Below are positions 19,378 to 28,900 of a DNA stretch of 39,887 nt, piece by piece. Under the pieces are notes generated by a model, which was not told where the DNA came from, did not search any database, and saw only the letters and a list, made by a program, of their open reading frames with translations. Source of the DNA: an uncultured Bacteroidota bacterium (GTDB taxonomy: Bacteria > Bacteroidota > Bacteroidia > Flavobacteriales > Flavobacteriaceae); contig CAILWV010000060.1 in assembly GCA_903838055.1 (NCBI GenBank), positions 1-39,887 of the forward strand, in the 5' to 3' direction. Numbering within the stretch: the first letter of the stretch is position 1; the number at the start of each line of letters is the position of its first letter. The position numbers and the translations under genes were made by a program.

Positions 19378-21160
19378 TTTTCAAAAAATTATATTTATTT
19401 AATTCAGTATTTAAATCAAACATCTGTTGTTTAATTTCATTGAATTTTTGATTATCGGGATGGTTAGCACTCATATAGTCTACCAAGCTACTTGTTCCAT
19501 TTGCAATATTCCAAACTTCCAAAACGTTTTCAAATTCTACAAATATTTTAGCTTTTTCTTTTAAACTATCTACACTTTTTAATGCTTTTCCTAAATTAAA
19601 AATACCATAAAGTGTAGTTATTAGAGTATAGATTGCTAAAAAATCTCTACCACTTGTACATGGATTTCCTTGTGTTGAATGTGAATTATCATAATCATTT
19701 ATTTGATTTTCTAATCCTGCATCTAGAAAATTATCAAATACAGCTGTACCCATACTCAATATCCCTGCAGCTACTTCAATTCCTTCTACTACTTTGAAAA
19801 AAGGAAAAATAAAACCTGCTGCAATAGCAACCTTTTTTATAATATCTACAACCTTAGTATTTTCAACATTAATTACTGTAAACCATTTCAATGCAAAAGC
19901 AGGAATAGGTATAATTGAACCATATGGAATTGAAATACCTTCAAATTTTTTAAACGCTAAATATGGTGTAATATAAACTATGGAATTAGCATTTAAAACC
20001 TGATTTTTACCTATATATTGAAATTCATCAATTTCTATTGCAGCAAGATTATTATCATAATTATACTTCAAAGAACTCACAACTTTGACGGATTGAGGCA
20101 AATAACTTTCATCAATAACATACTCAACTCCTAATTTTAAAATACCACTAGCTGGAATACTTAAATTATGATTATTAGTAAAGTAAAAATTATTAATATT
20201 AAACGAATCACTATAAAATCCAATGGGATAAAGCCTAGAAAGACTAAAATTTGTTTTTGTATCTTGAATTGAAATAGTACTATAAAACCATTTTAAAATC
20301 TGAATCATAAGAAAGTTATAACTTTCTTGATTTAATTTTTCTTGATATAATTTTAAGTATATCTTCTGAGAAACAGAATCAATTGTGAACATATGATTAT
20401 AGATTTCTAAAGCATGCTCATTAATAATATCGATTATTAAAAATTTAAATAATTCATATTCATCAACATTGTCATTATCTAAAATTCCCCAATAATCTTC
20501 AAGTACCAATTTATCGAGAATAATCTTTCTATCTTCTTTTGTCAATTCATAATTATAAATTCTGTGATCATATAAACTAAACCAATAGAAATTTCCTGAC
20601 TTCGCTGAATTTACTGCACTATTAAAACGTATTCTCCAATTTATTAAAGATTCATTTAAATATTGTGTAAAACTTGGTGTATTACTGTGGTCTATCAATA
20701 TTGTCATTGAATTAGTAAAACTCTTAGATGTACTATCTACTAAATAATTATTATACCATTGATTATAATTTTCATAGTTGAACAAATAAGTTTCACTTTG
20801 TTCTGAAAAAAAGACATATCTTTTAAATAATACATCATTTTTTAAATAGTCATCACAAATTGTTGGGGTCATTAGTCCATTTGTTGTATCAGTATGAGGC
20901 GTGAAAACATTATTTTGATTTATTGGTTTTTTTAAAAAAAGGATTGATTGCTCTCTAGCTTTTAAAGTAGCTGAAGAATCAGTTCCATAATCTACAATTA
21001 AACTTTCTATTGTAAAGCTAATATTTCCTGATAACACTATATACTTGTCATCTTTTATATGTTCAATTTTATCTACATTAGCATTTGTTGTAAAAGTTAC
21101 ACCTTTTTTTATCAATGTAACATACTTAATCCACTCTAACAACCAAGATATTTTTTTCAT
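19367..21160 (-). CDS. Hypothetical 597-aa cassette-1 effector-like protein
   Basis: No recognised family. The N-terminal ~430 residues are mixed alpha/beta, rich in Asn and Tyr (for example NYENYNQWYNNYLVDSTSKS). Residues about 440-480 form a hydrophobic Gly/Ala segment (VAIAAGFIFPFFKVVEGI, then AAGILSMGTAVF) that could insert in a membrane. A helical C-terminus follows (ALKSVDSLKEKAKIFVEF). No signal peptide. It follows the cassette-1 leader gene with a 2-nt gap and overlaps the next gene. The 1118-aa protein in the same position of cassette 2 has a comparable plan (large soluble part, hydrophobic mid-part, variable tail) without obvious sequence identity. By position I infer an effector or toxin partner of the leader protein, possibly pore-forming given the hydrophobic stretch. 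Confidence 0.75.
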   Translation of the reverse strand: MKKISWLLEWIKYVTLIKKGVTFTTNANVDKIEHIKDDKYIVLSGNISFTIESLIVDYGTDSSATLKAREQSILFLKKPINQNNVFTPHTDTTNGLMTPTICDDYLKNDVLFKRYVFFSEQSETYLFNYENYNQWYNNYLVDSTSKSFTNSMTILIDHSNTPSFTQYLNESLINWRIRFNSAVNSAKSGNFYWFSLYDHRIYNYELTKEDRKIILDKLVLEDYWGILDNDNVDEYELFKFLIIDIINEHALEIYNHMFTIDSVSQKIYLKLYQEKLNQESYNFLMIQILKWFYSTISIQDTKTNFSLSRLYPIGFYSDSFNINNFYFTNNHNLSIPASGILKLGVEYVIDESYLPQSVKVVSSLKYNYDNNLAAIEIDEFQYIGKNQVLNANSIVYITPYLAFKKFEGISIPYGSIIPIPAFALKWFTVINVENTKVVDIIKKVAIAAGFIFPFFKVVEGIEVAAGILSMGTAVFDNFLDAGLENQINDYDNSHSTQGNPCTSGRDFLAIYTLITTLYGIFNLGKALKSVDSLKEKAKIFVEFENVLEVWNIANGTSSLVDYMSANHPDNQKFNEIKQQMFDLNTELNKYNFLKNEF

Positions 21161-21162
21161 AG

Positions 21163-23355
21163 TTATAATATATTAGCTTCATTTATAAAAGAATCTAAAA
21201 CAGACTTTTCTTCATAATCTGAATATTCTTTACTAGATAAAAAATTATTACTTAATCCATATACAAAAATTAAATCTGAAGGCATTAAAACAGAAAGAGT
21301 ACCATTAATATCCTCATAAATTATACCAATTGAATATTTAAAATAAGTAACGTCAGTTAAAGAATCTTTGAATGGATTTAGCAAATTTTCTTGAAAATAA
21401 AAATCAACATTAGTAGCAGTAACTGGTATAATACTTTTCAATGTATTTAATTCTTCAACTGTAATACCCAAATTATAAAAGCAATAATCAAATTGACTTC
21501 CAATATCTAGTGATAAAACATTAACATTCATTCCATTATCATCTACTAAATAATGCTTTAAAAGATAATCTTTAGAGCCGTAAACAGTTGCTAAATAATT
21601 GGAATACTCAGAAATAGTGGAATCAACATTCATTTTACATGAATGTACTCCCTTAGAAAGAACGTTAGGCTTATGAATTGAAAAATTATCTAGTGTAGCT
21701 ATTTTTTTTGCAATAAAAAGAGATTTTTCTTTGGTAAAACTTGTAACACTTAAATCAGCATTAACAACATTTTTTTTACCTTGTTGAAAAACAACATAAT
21801 TATTCAACAAGGATTCATTCATCAAATTTGAAAATCCTTTATAACTAATCAACTTAGGTTTATTAACTGATGTGATCAAAAAGTTTTCATCACTATTAAA
21901 AACAGGGTTAGTTGTTATGTTAGAAAATATATTATGATACAATAAGTACCTTTTTTTGTCTTCCCACAACATACCGCTACTACTTGAAGAAAAATTCATT
22001 TCATTCCCAACATAAATTAATCTAATGATAGAACTAATATTTTTTTTCTGTCCGTTAGCATCAATATTTGGAACCTTAAAAGATAGAACTTTACTAAAAT
22101 TTAAATCTTGTGTGCTATTTTGAATTTCTAATAGGTTTTTCTTAACAATAAATCCTCTGTCTGATTCGTTTACGACATCACCTGTCAACACAAATAGGCC
22201 TATTTCTTCATAAGTTGAAGATGCAATAACCTGAATTGAAATATCATTAAAGTCATTAGAATTGCTTTGATCTAATTCAAAAACATGTAATGGCCAATTT
22301 AAATTTCCAAATGCTGTTTCTAATAAAGCATTTGCCAAACCAACTTTAATACTATTACTGTTAGTTTGTGAAATACAATAATTATTATAATAATTATAAG
22401 AACGGTTTCTATTACTATCGATATACAAATAAACTTTATTCTTAGTAGCAAATGGTGCTAATAAATCATTAAAAATAGCTTGACCTGCTCTACTCGTCAC
22501 GGCATTAGAAGCATCAGTAAAAGTCACCTTTCCTTCTTTTACAAAAAGACCATAAAACGCTACTATATCTATAAATTGTGTCGTTTGCTCTCGTTTCAAC
22601 TTTTTAACTACATCACTATCGGTAGCAAGTAGTGTTATTTGCGCATAGGCTTGTCGAGCATATTGCAAATCAAAAGTAAATTCACTATTATCAAACTCTT
22701 GTTTGTAATCACCATAATTCAATACCACATCAACACCACAATCACTCCCAGAAAAATTACCCAACCATTTTCCTCCATCGATCATCGGTAACTCAAATGA
22801 AGTATGTTCTACTTCTTCAAAAACACCTCCAGCATCAACAAATTGTGACTCTTTGAAGAAGAAATCGGATATAGGGGTATTAACAGGAACCTGATTAACA
22901 TCTTCATTATAACCAATAAATTTAGCCGTAAAAATTGGCTTAGCTATGGGTTGAGCAGAATTTTGATTGTAGATGGGTTCTTGATAAAAACTCTCATAAT
23001 CAGCCTGTATCTTATTCACAAAATCAGTACTTGAAGGACCAGCGGTATTGATTAAATTTAAATTACCTGTAAAAAAATCAGACTTGTTCAATCCTCGATA
23101 AACAAAATACTTAATGGTAAGCTCTGAAAAGGGCTGCTTGTATGGACGAAGAATTACATTAACCTTATCCGCCGTACTTCCTGGTTGCACCAATACGACT
23201 CCTTTACAAATGGAAAAGGCTTTTTTTGTTCCTGAAGGATTAAATTTAGTGGTTAAATTAAAAGCATCGATAGATTGTGGACCAAACGATTGTTGAGGTG
23301 TATTAAAGGCAAAAGCATTTTGCTCTATAAAAAAATGAACCGAGGATGTTGGCAT
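21163..23355 (-). CDS. Cassette-1 leader protein, paralogue of the 29280-31475 product
   Basis: About 730 aa from the ATG at 23355 (MPTSSVHFFIEQNAFAFN). A TTG-initiated extension to 23391 is open, but the predicted start of transcription lies only 1-3 nt upstream of it, so I prefer the ATG. The first ~335 residues are almost identical to the cassette-2 leader, with shared blocks such as FNTPQQSFGPQS, GGVFEEVEHTSFELPMIDGG and FTDASNAVTSRAGQAI. The region to about residue 640 diverges strongly, and the final ~90 residues are again recognisably related. No signal peptide, membrane segment or known motif is visible. A constant front with a variable middle, placed before a cassette-specific large gene, suggests a carrier or adaptor that recognises a common partner with its N-terminus. 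This is inference; the family is not recognised. Confidence 0.8.
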   Translation of the reverse strand: MPTSSVHFFIEQNAFAFNTPQQSFGPQSIDAFNLTTKFNPSGTKKAFSICKGVVLVQPGSTADKVNVILRPYKQPFSELTIKYFVYRGLNKSDFFTGNLNLINTAGPSSTDFVNKIQADYESFYQEPIYNQNSAQPIAKPIFTAKFIGYNEDVNQVPVNTPISDFFFKESQFVDAGGVFEEVEHTSFELPMIDGGKWLGNFSGSDCGVDVVLNYGDYKQEFDNSEFTFDLQYARQAYAQITLLATDSDVVKKLKREQTTQFIDIVAFYGLFVKEGKVTFTDASNAVTSRAGQAIFNDLLAPFATKNKVYLYIDSNRNRSYNYYNNYCISQTNSNSIKVGLANALLETAFGNLNWPLHVFELDQSNSNDFNDISIQVIASSTYEEIGLFVLTGDVVNESDRGFIVKKNLLEIQNSTQDLNFSKVLSFKVPNIDANGQKKNISSIIRLIYVGNEMNFSSSSSGMLWEDKKRYLLYHNIFSNITTNPVFNSDENFLITSVNKPKLISYKGFSNLMNESLLNNYVVFQQGKKNVVNADLSVTSFTKEKSLFIAKKIATLDNFSIHKPNVLSKGVHSCKMNVDSTISEYSNYLATVYGSKDYLLKHYLVDDNGMNVNVLSLDIGSQFDYCFYNLGITVEELNTLKSIIPVTATNVDFYFQENLLNPFKDSLTDVTYFKYSIGIIYEDINGTLSVLMPSDLIFVYGLSNNFLSSKEYSDYEEKSVLDSFINEANIL

Positions 23356-23446
23356 AAAGGGTAAGATTAAATTGTAATAATGATGTATCAATCATTTGTA
23401 AATTTATTCCCTTAACCAACACCAAACAATCCGTATAAATACGGAT
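22400..23446. repeat. Direct repeat copy 1 (operator, leader and constant 5' coding region)
   Basis: The stretch from the operator into the first ~330 codons of the cassette-1 leader gene matches 30520-31566 closely. The shared part includes the untranslated leader and long identical runs around 22480-22720. The downstream boundary is approximate because similarity decays rather than stopping at one base. It indicates a duplicated cassette front, kept similar by recent copying or gene conversion. Confidence 0.7.
23399..23446 (-). promoter_or_regulatory. Palindromic operator plus promoter of cassette 1
   Basis: On the minus strand: ATCCGTATTTATACGGAT (23446-23429), a perfect 8-bp inverted repeat with a 2-bp centre, then TG, 20 nt, and TAAATTTA (23406-23399). 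Predicted transcription start is near 23393, so the ATG at 23355 gets a leader of about 38 nt while the TTG at 23391 would be essentially leaderless. Confidence 0.75.
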
Positions 23447-23473
23447 TTTTTATAAATCATAATAGATAAACAT

Positions 23474-24034
23474 CTATTTTCTCATAAAAACTGGAGGTAA
23501 CCAATTCTTCTTCAAAATAATTTCTTTTACCTCTTCATAAGATATAGGATAAAAATTATGACAATCAACACCTATATCTATTGATCTTGATAATGGATCA
23601 TCAAATAAGGTGCCATGATAGTGACCATATAAATGCCAGGTTCCATAATGTGATGCGTTCCATTCTTTTATTGCATAATGAAATAACACTATAAGTTGCT
23701 CACCATTATGTGCATAAACGTCTTTTACCTTTAATTCATAATAATCCTTAATCCATTCAAATCGTGAAGCGTTAGCAATAGCAGCATCTTCATGATTACC
23801 CTTAATCAAATAAATTTTACCATTTAGTCTATCTAAAATCGGCTTTAGCTTATTAGAAGACATCAATGCTAAATCACCAACATAATATACCTCATCATCG
23901 GGAGATACTTTTTCATTCCATCTTTTAATAAGCTCCTCATTCATTTCTTCTATATTTGAAAAAGGGCGATTAGAAAATTTTATAATATTAGTATGTCCAA
24001 AATGGTGGTCTGATGTGAAAAATATTTTACTCAT
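23474..24034 (-). CDS. Calcineurin-like metallophosphoesterase
   Basis: 186 aa, the usual size for small cytoplasmic members. All metal-ligand motifs of the family are present in order: SDHHFGH near residue 8, YVGDLAL near 50, KGNHED near 78, the LFHYAI histidine near 117 and YGHYHG near 138. The family hydrolyses phosphomono- or phosphodiesters using a two-metal site; the substrate cannot be told here. The start ATG overlaps the stop of the preceding gene by 4 nt (ATGA), so it is the last gene of the cassette-2 operon and is translationally coupled. Whether it belongs functionally to the cassette (for example as a nucleotide or cyclic-nucleotide phosphodiesterase) or is a passenger is unknown. 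Confidence 0.93.
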   Translation of the reverse strand: MSKIFFTSDHHFGHTNIIKFSNRPFSNIEEMNEELIKRWNEKVSPDDEVYYVGDLALMSSNKLKPILDRLNGKIYLIKGNHEDAAIANASRFEWIKDYYELKVKDVYAHNGEQLIVLFHYAIKEWNASHYGTWHLYGHYHGTLFDDPLSRSIDIGVDCHNFYPISYEEVKEIILKKNWLPPVFMRK

Positions 24035-24702
24035 ATTTGAAAAGGTGGAACTAGTGGCTGAAAATTCAAGTAATAATCTTTCATCTCTTGGGTCATAAGA
24101 TTCATTACATAACCATTACTTTGGCTATCCAGAAAACTTTGAAGTGTAATATAAGGCTTAAAAAATATATGATTATCAGAACTATCTACTGAAAACGAAC
24201 CGTCTGAATCAAAATAAAACTCAACCCAATCACCATCTGCAAATTTACCAACAATACTACCATTTTCATGTATCATATTTTTATTACTTAAATCGAATCT
24301 TTTCCCACCTCCTCTTGTAGGTTGGTTATTAGCATCATACATAAACTCAGCTATAAAATTACCTGCAATATTAAAAACTTGTTTGCTATACACAGCTGCC
24401 AACTCACCATTTTGAAAATAATTCTCTTTCCAAACATTATATCCATTAATCACTTGCAAATCACTCATAATACTCCATCGATGTGAAGGATTTAATTGCG
24501 CTATTACAACATTAATATTTTCTGAAGAATCCATATAGTAAACTCCTTCATTAATGATGTCATCACTAAGATATTCAAGTTTAGTCTTTAATTTATTGGT
24601 ATTCAAATCATATACTAATTTATAATGTTGAGATAAATTACTTTTTTGTTGCTCGGTTATTACAGAACCTAAGGTATTTCTATATTCTATTCTTGTACTC
24701 AT
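24031..24702 (-). CDS. Hypothetical 223-aa protein of cassette 2
   Basis: I place the start at the ATG at 24702 (MSTRIEYRNTLGSV). The longer open frame to 24765 translates the end of the inserted REP-like repeat (TTRRDSRGSG), so it is an artefact of the insertion. The protein is hydrophilic, beta-rich, without signal peptide or membrane segment. Its second half repeats strand-turn units with Asn/Asp turns, such as AEFMYDANNQPTRGGG and WVEFYFDSDGSFSVDSSD. No family recognised. Its stop overlaps the phosphoesterase start. Without the mobile element, its start would follow the 174-aa gene by 9 nt with a GAAGGGA ribosome site, so it originally belonged to the same operon. Immunity or chaperone functions are possible from position only. 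Confidence 0.8.
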   Translation of the reverse strand: MSTRIEYRNTLGSVITEQQKSNLSQHYKLVYDLNTNKLKTKLEYLSDDIINEGVYYMDSSENINVVIAQLNPSHRWSIMSDLQVINGYNVWKENYFQNGELAAVYSKQVFNIAGNFIAEFMYDANNQPTRGGGKRFDLSNKNMIHENGSIVGKFADGDWVEFYFDSDGSFSVDSSDNHIFFKPYITLQSFLDSQSNGYVMNLMTQEMKDYYLNFQPLVPPFQI

Positions 24703-24704
24703 TC

Positions 24705-24734
24705 CCCCGCTCCCGCGCGAATCCCTTCGCGTGG
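24705..24734. repeat. REP-like palindrome, left end
   Basis: Contains CGCGAATCCCTTCGCG, a 6-bp stem with a TCCC loop, in an otherwise AT-rich context. It is the inverted partner of 25358-25387. It now supplies the sequence directly upstream of the ATG at 24702, placing an oligo-G stretch where the ribosome site should be. Confidence 0.75.
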
Positions 24735-24736
24735 TT

Positions 24737-25304
24737 TTATAATTTAAAATACTGAAATACAACAATATCCTTTAACAAGCCTTTTTCTCCAGCATAATCT
24801 GAAGCACTACTATATTTATAATCCTCAGCTCTAAAAACAATCCCTTCTTCAACAGGATTATTATGTATATAATCAATCTTTTGTTGGATTACATCATTAC
24901 TCCACAATTCAATTGGTTTATCATCATGACGCCAAAATTGATAATTTGTTGTATTTGAAGTTTTTTCTACTTCTTTTTTAAAATAATCAAGTAAAAAACT
25001 CTTTTCTACTTTCTCTTGAATTTTCTTGGATTGCTTTTATAATACTTCTACTTGTAAACCTTTTTAAATCTCCTAATAAAAGTTCTGGCTTTTGATTTTC
25101 TATACTTCTAAAAATCAAATGAACATGATTGGTCATAATGCACCAAGCATGAATTTCCATTCCTTTATTTTCTTTACAAAATTCTAAACTTTCAAAAACT
25201 AAATCTTCATACTCATTTCTAGTAAAAACATCTAGCCAACCTACAACTGCAAAACTTACAAAATATAGACCTTCAGTTTTATGGAATTTATAATTTCTAC
25301 TCAT
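24737..25304 (-). pseudogene. REP-associated tyrosine transposase (IS200-like), frameshifted
   Basis: The first 105 codons (from ATG at 25304) give the Y1 transposase N-terminus: MSRNYKFHKTEGLYFVSF and the HUH motif in MTNHVHLIFRS. The frame then stops at 24987. In another frame the rest of the family sequence continues to the TAA at 24737-24739, with QFWRHDDKPIELWSNDVIQQ, KIDYIHNNPVEEG and YKYSSASDY. The shift falls in a run of six T (minus strand) after GAG near 25000, where one T too many explains the break. The full product would be about 188 aa, normal for the family. Either a true pseudogene or, less likely, a frameshifted but expressed gene. The enzyme normally acts on the flanking REP hairpins. 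Confidence 0.85.
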
Positions 25305-25357
25305 TTATACCTTAATAAATAATTATTTCATATTGTTTCAAATTTTTTTAACACATA

Positions 25358-25387
25358 CCATGCGAAAGGATTCGCGCGGAAGCGGGA
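25358..25387. repeat. REP-like palindrome, right end
   Basis: Contains TGCGAAAGGATTCGCG, a 5-bp stem (GCGAA/TTCGC), and is the inverted near-copy of 24705-24734. It ends 7 nt from the TAA of the 174-aa gene. Confidence 0.75.
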
Positions 25388-25394
25388 CCTTCAA

Positions 25395-25919
25395 TTATTT
25401 CAATTCTGTTTCATAATCGGTTCCACTATTTAAAACTGCTTGGAAAAAATCTTTTATAAAAAGGCAAAAATGAGCAAGCATTTCAGTATCGTCATCATAA
25501 TATTCATCTTTACAACCTATCATATCAGTTACCATTTCCTCTCCGCTCGTTATTCTATCATCCATCATTTTAGTTCCTCCATATTTTTGACCTATAATAT
25601 CATCATAAGTTTGTGCTTCTAACATCAAGGCAGGAAAAACATCGTCTTGTAAAAAACTTATTGCTTCTTGTAATAATTGTGCATTAAATGTATGAGTAAT
25701 AAATTGATTATCTCCTGTATAAGTAAATGGTAAATCATAAGTCATTTGATATATTCCCTCACTAAAAATTAAGCGTAATAAAGTAGCAGCTTTAGCTGGA
25801 TTGACTTTACTTGCATAAAACAGAGTGAAACAAACACTACCCCATTCAACATGTCTATAAAAGGTTCTTCCAATAGTTTTGGTTCCTGTATATAATAATA
25901 TTGTTCTTGTACGTCCCAT
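25395..25919 (-). CDS. Hypothetical 174-aa protein of cassette 2 (possible immunity protein)
   Basis: No recognised family. The N-terminal half is beta-rich (MGRTRTILLYTGTKTIGRTF; WGSVCFTLFYASKV). The middle is helical (LLQEAISFLQDDVFPALML) and the C-terminal part acidic (KDEYYDDDTEMLAHF). No signal peptide or membrane span. The ATG lies 4 nt after the stop of the 1118-aa gene, so the two are very likely co-translated. Small acidic proteins encoded directly behind a large multidomain toxin are often its immunity protein, and that is my best guess. Adaptor or chaperone roles are equally possible. The mobile element begins 7 nt after its stop codon without damaging it. Confidence 0.8.
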   Translation of the reverse strand: MGRTRTILLYTGTKTIGRTFYRHVEWGSVCFTLFYASKVNPAKAATLLRLIFSEGIYQMTYDLPFTYTGDNQFITHTFNAQLLQEAISFLQDDVFPALMLEAQTYDDIIGQKYGGTKMMDDRITSGEEMVTDMIGCKDEYYDDDTEMLAHFCLFIKDFFQAVLNSGTDYETELK

Positions 25920-25923
25920 GTTT

Positions 25924-28900
25924 TTAATTATTTAAATTGTTTTTAATACTTTCATACATACCTTCATTAGTAATTGTTTTTGATGTACCTAAATTATTTA
26001 AATTTATTTCACTCCAATCAGATTGTCCATAATTTGTTTTCAACTTACTTTGAAAATCTGATACAGTCATTTTAATTTCATTCCCAGACAAATCTTTCAT
26101 AATTATTCTCACTTGTTTTATTTTATTCTTTGTTGCTTGCTTAACAAATAATCCATAGTAATTAGTTATAAAATTATGAATACTTGCCTCACTAGAATCG
26201 TCAATCAATTTAAATTCATTATTTAACCTTCCTGTATCTAATGACATTTTTCCCTCTCCTTGCAGGTTTTTCGCACTATATACTTTTACAAATTTATTTT
26301 GAGAAACACTAAATTCTAAAGCATCTATATCTACCATAGTACCTAAATATTTTTCTTTAAGAGTATTTCCAAAAAAACCAATATCTACGGATGTAAAAAA
26401 CTGTCTATCAGAATTTATCTCACTTAATTCTCTAAAATATTTTAACATTCTTACTTCTGTTAAATCTCCAATATTACAAACTGTTGCAAGTTCGGCAATA
26501 GCTTTATCTTTTAGCAAAGGATTATCATATGGAATTCTCTTTTTTGGTTTTTTTATAAATGTTTCAAGTGCATTATCAATTGGTTTTTGAAGAAGCTTCA
26601 TTTCTTCTAAGTTATATCCCGCCTCTAACCATAATTTTTTTCCATTGTTTAGAAAAGATCTTTCTAGCCCATTCCCCTCAAGCCATTCAGTAATCTTTTC
26701 AGGTTTTTGAACAAATTTATCAAAAAGTTCAGGAATTTCATTTCCAAACTCATCAAAAAATGCTACTCTTTTTTGAAGTCCATTTGATCTTTCCAATGCA
26801 TCTCTTAGACCAGTATTAGAATCGCTATAATATCTAACATAAGCATTTTTTCTAGCAGTACTACTTATGATTGAAATCTCATTGCGTTCCATAACATTTA
26901 AATCCCTCAAAGCTTCATAATTATCGAGAGTAGAAGCTTTGTTAAGTTTATTCCAAAATGTTTTTTCAGAACTTAATACATCTACAAAATCACGATAAAA
27001 AGCAAGTTTTTGGCTTGGAGAATAACCATTAAATCTAGCTGCAATAATATTTGCCTCAGATAACTCGAGTGTTGACATTCTAGTTGCAAAACCATCTATT
27101 TCAACAACTATATTTCCACTAAGGTTTCTAACAACAGTCATTGCCTGATCAAATTCAATGATTTGTTGAGGATTCAAATTCCTATATATAGGAATGTTAT
27201 CTGACATTAATTGTGTAACTTCACTATCTAAATCAGAAGCAGCACCAAATAAATTTCTTTGAATTCTAGGTTTTAATATCAATGTTCCTATTGTTGCCCA
27301 CATGAGAAATTTTGATATTTTTTCAGCTAAATCCCTTGTTTGAATATCATCAGTTGTATTAGCAACATAATTATTTAAAGATAAAGCATTAAGAGCTATA
27401 AACTCAAATGCATTTATACCTCCAGAAACAGCACTCCATCCCAATACTACATCTGTAGCTGCGACGGTTTCGGTAGTCCATAAAAAGCGCATTTTGGACA
27501 AATAACCTATATACCTCAAATCTGACAAGGTTCCAACTCCTGTTAAATTTAAAGCTAATTCAGCAACCAACATAATTCCAAAATCAATTTTTTTCAAATC
27601 ACTATAATCTTGCATATAAAACAATAAAAATGCAGGAATGGTATGTATTTTTTGATCACCTAAACTTTGCCCATTAGCTGGATCCTTAAAACTATATATA
27701 AGGTCTAAATTTGTTTTAAGACCTATTGCTGTTATTGGTTGTAAAAAATCATATACTCCATAAAGTTTTTTTGGACTTTCTACAGCATCATTTTCCCAAT
27801 CGTTTTTATCAACTGTTGTTTTAATCAAATATACATAGATAGATTTTCCAATAATTTCATAAGTATAACTAGTAGTTGTTTGTATATGAGTGTCTACAGT
27901 AACTTGTTCTACAGTTTCATAAATTAAGCAAACAGGAGAATTAATATTGTAGTAGTTTGAAATCTTTATGCTACTATTCAAAGCATTTTTTAAATGCATA
28001 TATGGTGATTCGGTATATACTTCTAATGAATTTACTGCATTTATATATGATGCATCTGCATAGTAAGGATTGTACTTTGAAGAATACCAAATTCCGTATA
28101 ACAATAAAATAAACTTCATTCTATTATTGTCAGCATGGAATAAACCAAATGTATATCTATCTATTCGACTATCATCAATATCTTTATATAATATCTCAAA
28201 TAGTGTATATTTAATATTTTCAACTTCATGCGGACCGGGACTGGGACCAATAAAATACACATAATTATGAAAATCAACTAAATACTCTAACAGAAAAGCT
28301 CTATCTTCTGAAGAATTTGAAGTAAAAGTAAAAGATTCAATAATCTTCAAAACCAATGATTCTCCTCCGTTCTTTTCAGTCAGCGTGACATTTGGTTTGC
28401 TTAAATCATATAACAATTCCAATCTCGAATTTGTTGGAATTATTGAAATTGCTTCTGCTGATAAAATTTTTAATAATAATTTAAATTTATACTTTTTAGT
28501 TGCATCTTGAAGAATTTTCTGATTTAGATAAACGCTTTTATAGAAAATACTCAAATTGGTTTTATAATCTGTTAATGTATTAATAGTAGGGTTATCAAAA
28601 ATATTTCCAAATCTCCATTGAGTTTCTTGACTTAACAAATAGCCTTGAAAATCAGTATAAATATCAAATAGAGAGAGTACATCTCTATATATTTGATTAA
28701 TGCGTATAGCAATTTCGGCAATTAACCAAGCTTTTGCTTGTTTTTCGTCAGGATTAACAACATTATTCACAAACAATCCAATCTTATGATTATAAAACAT
28801 CATTGCTGTATTGTTTAACGGAATAATTTCTTGGCCTTGATAAGGATTTGATGTAATATTATTAGGAATTACTATTTGTAAAGTTGCAATATCAAATACT

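Larger units (their letters stand above)
24705..25387. mobile_element. REP-associated transposase element with inverted REP-like ends
   Basis: A 683-bp unit consisting of two inverted GC-rich 30-bp repeats (24705-24734 and 25358-25387, 26 of 30 matching) around a broken IS200-like transposase gene. The repeats form CGCGAA-loop-TTCGCG hairpins and are far richer in GC than their surroundings. The unit sits exactly between a stop codon (25395) and a start codon (24702). Removing it would leave a 9-nt gap with a good ribosome site. Confidence 0.8.

Noticed and set aside
23050..23110. ADP-ribosyltransferase-like YRG motif in the leader proteins (YFVYRGLNK), with SSTD and EEVE further on
   Set aside because: The order R, STS, ExE is suggestive, but spacing is unlike the family (about 22 and 72 residues), the block is in the constant front rather than a payload tail, and the surroundings look like plain beta strands.
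23429..23446. Palindromes read as intrinsic terminators, since a T-run follows on the plus strand
   Set aside because: At three of the five strong sites the T-run lies on the wrong side for the genes transcribed there; two sites have no T-run. The fixed spacing to a -7 box argues for operators.
24031..24765. Longer start for the 223-aa gene at 24765
   Set aside because: The extra residues translate the REP-like repeat of the mobile element.
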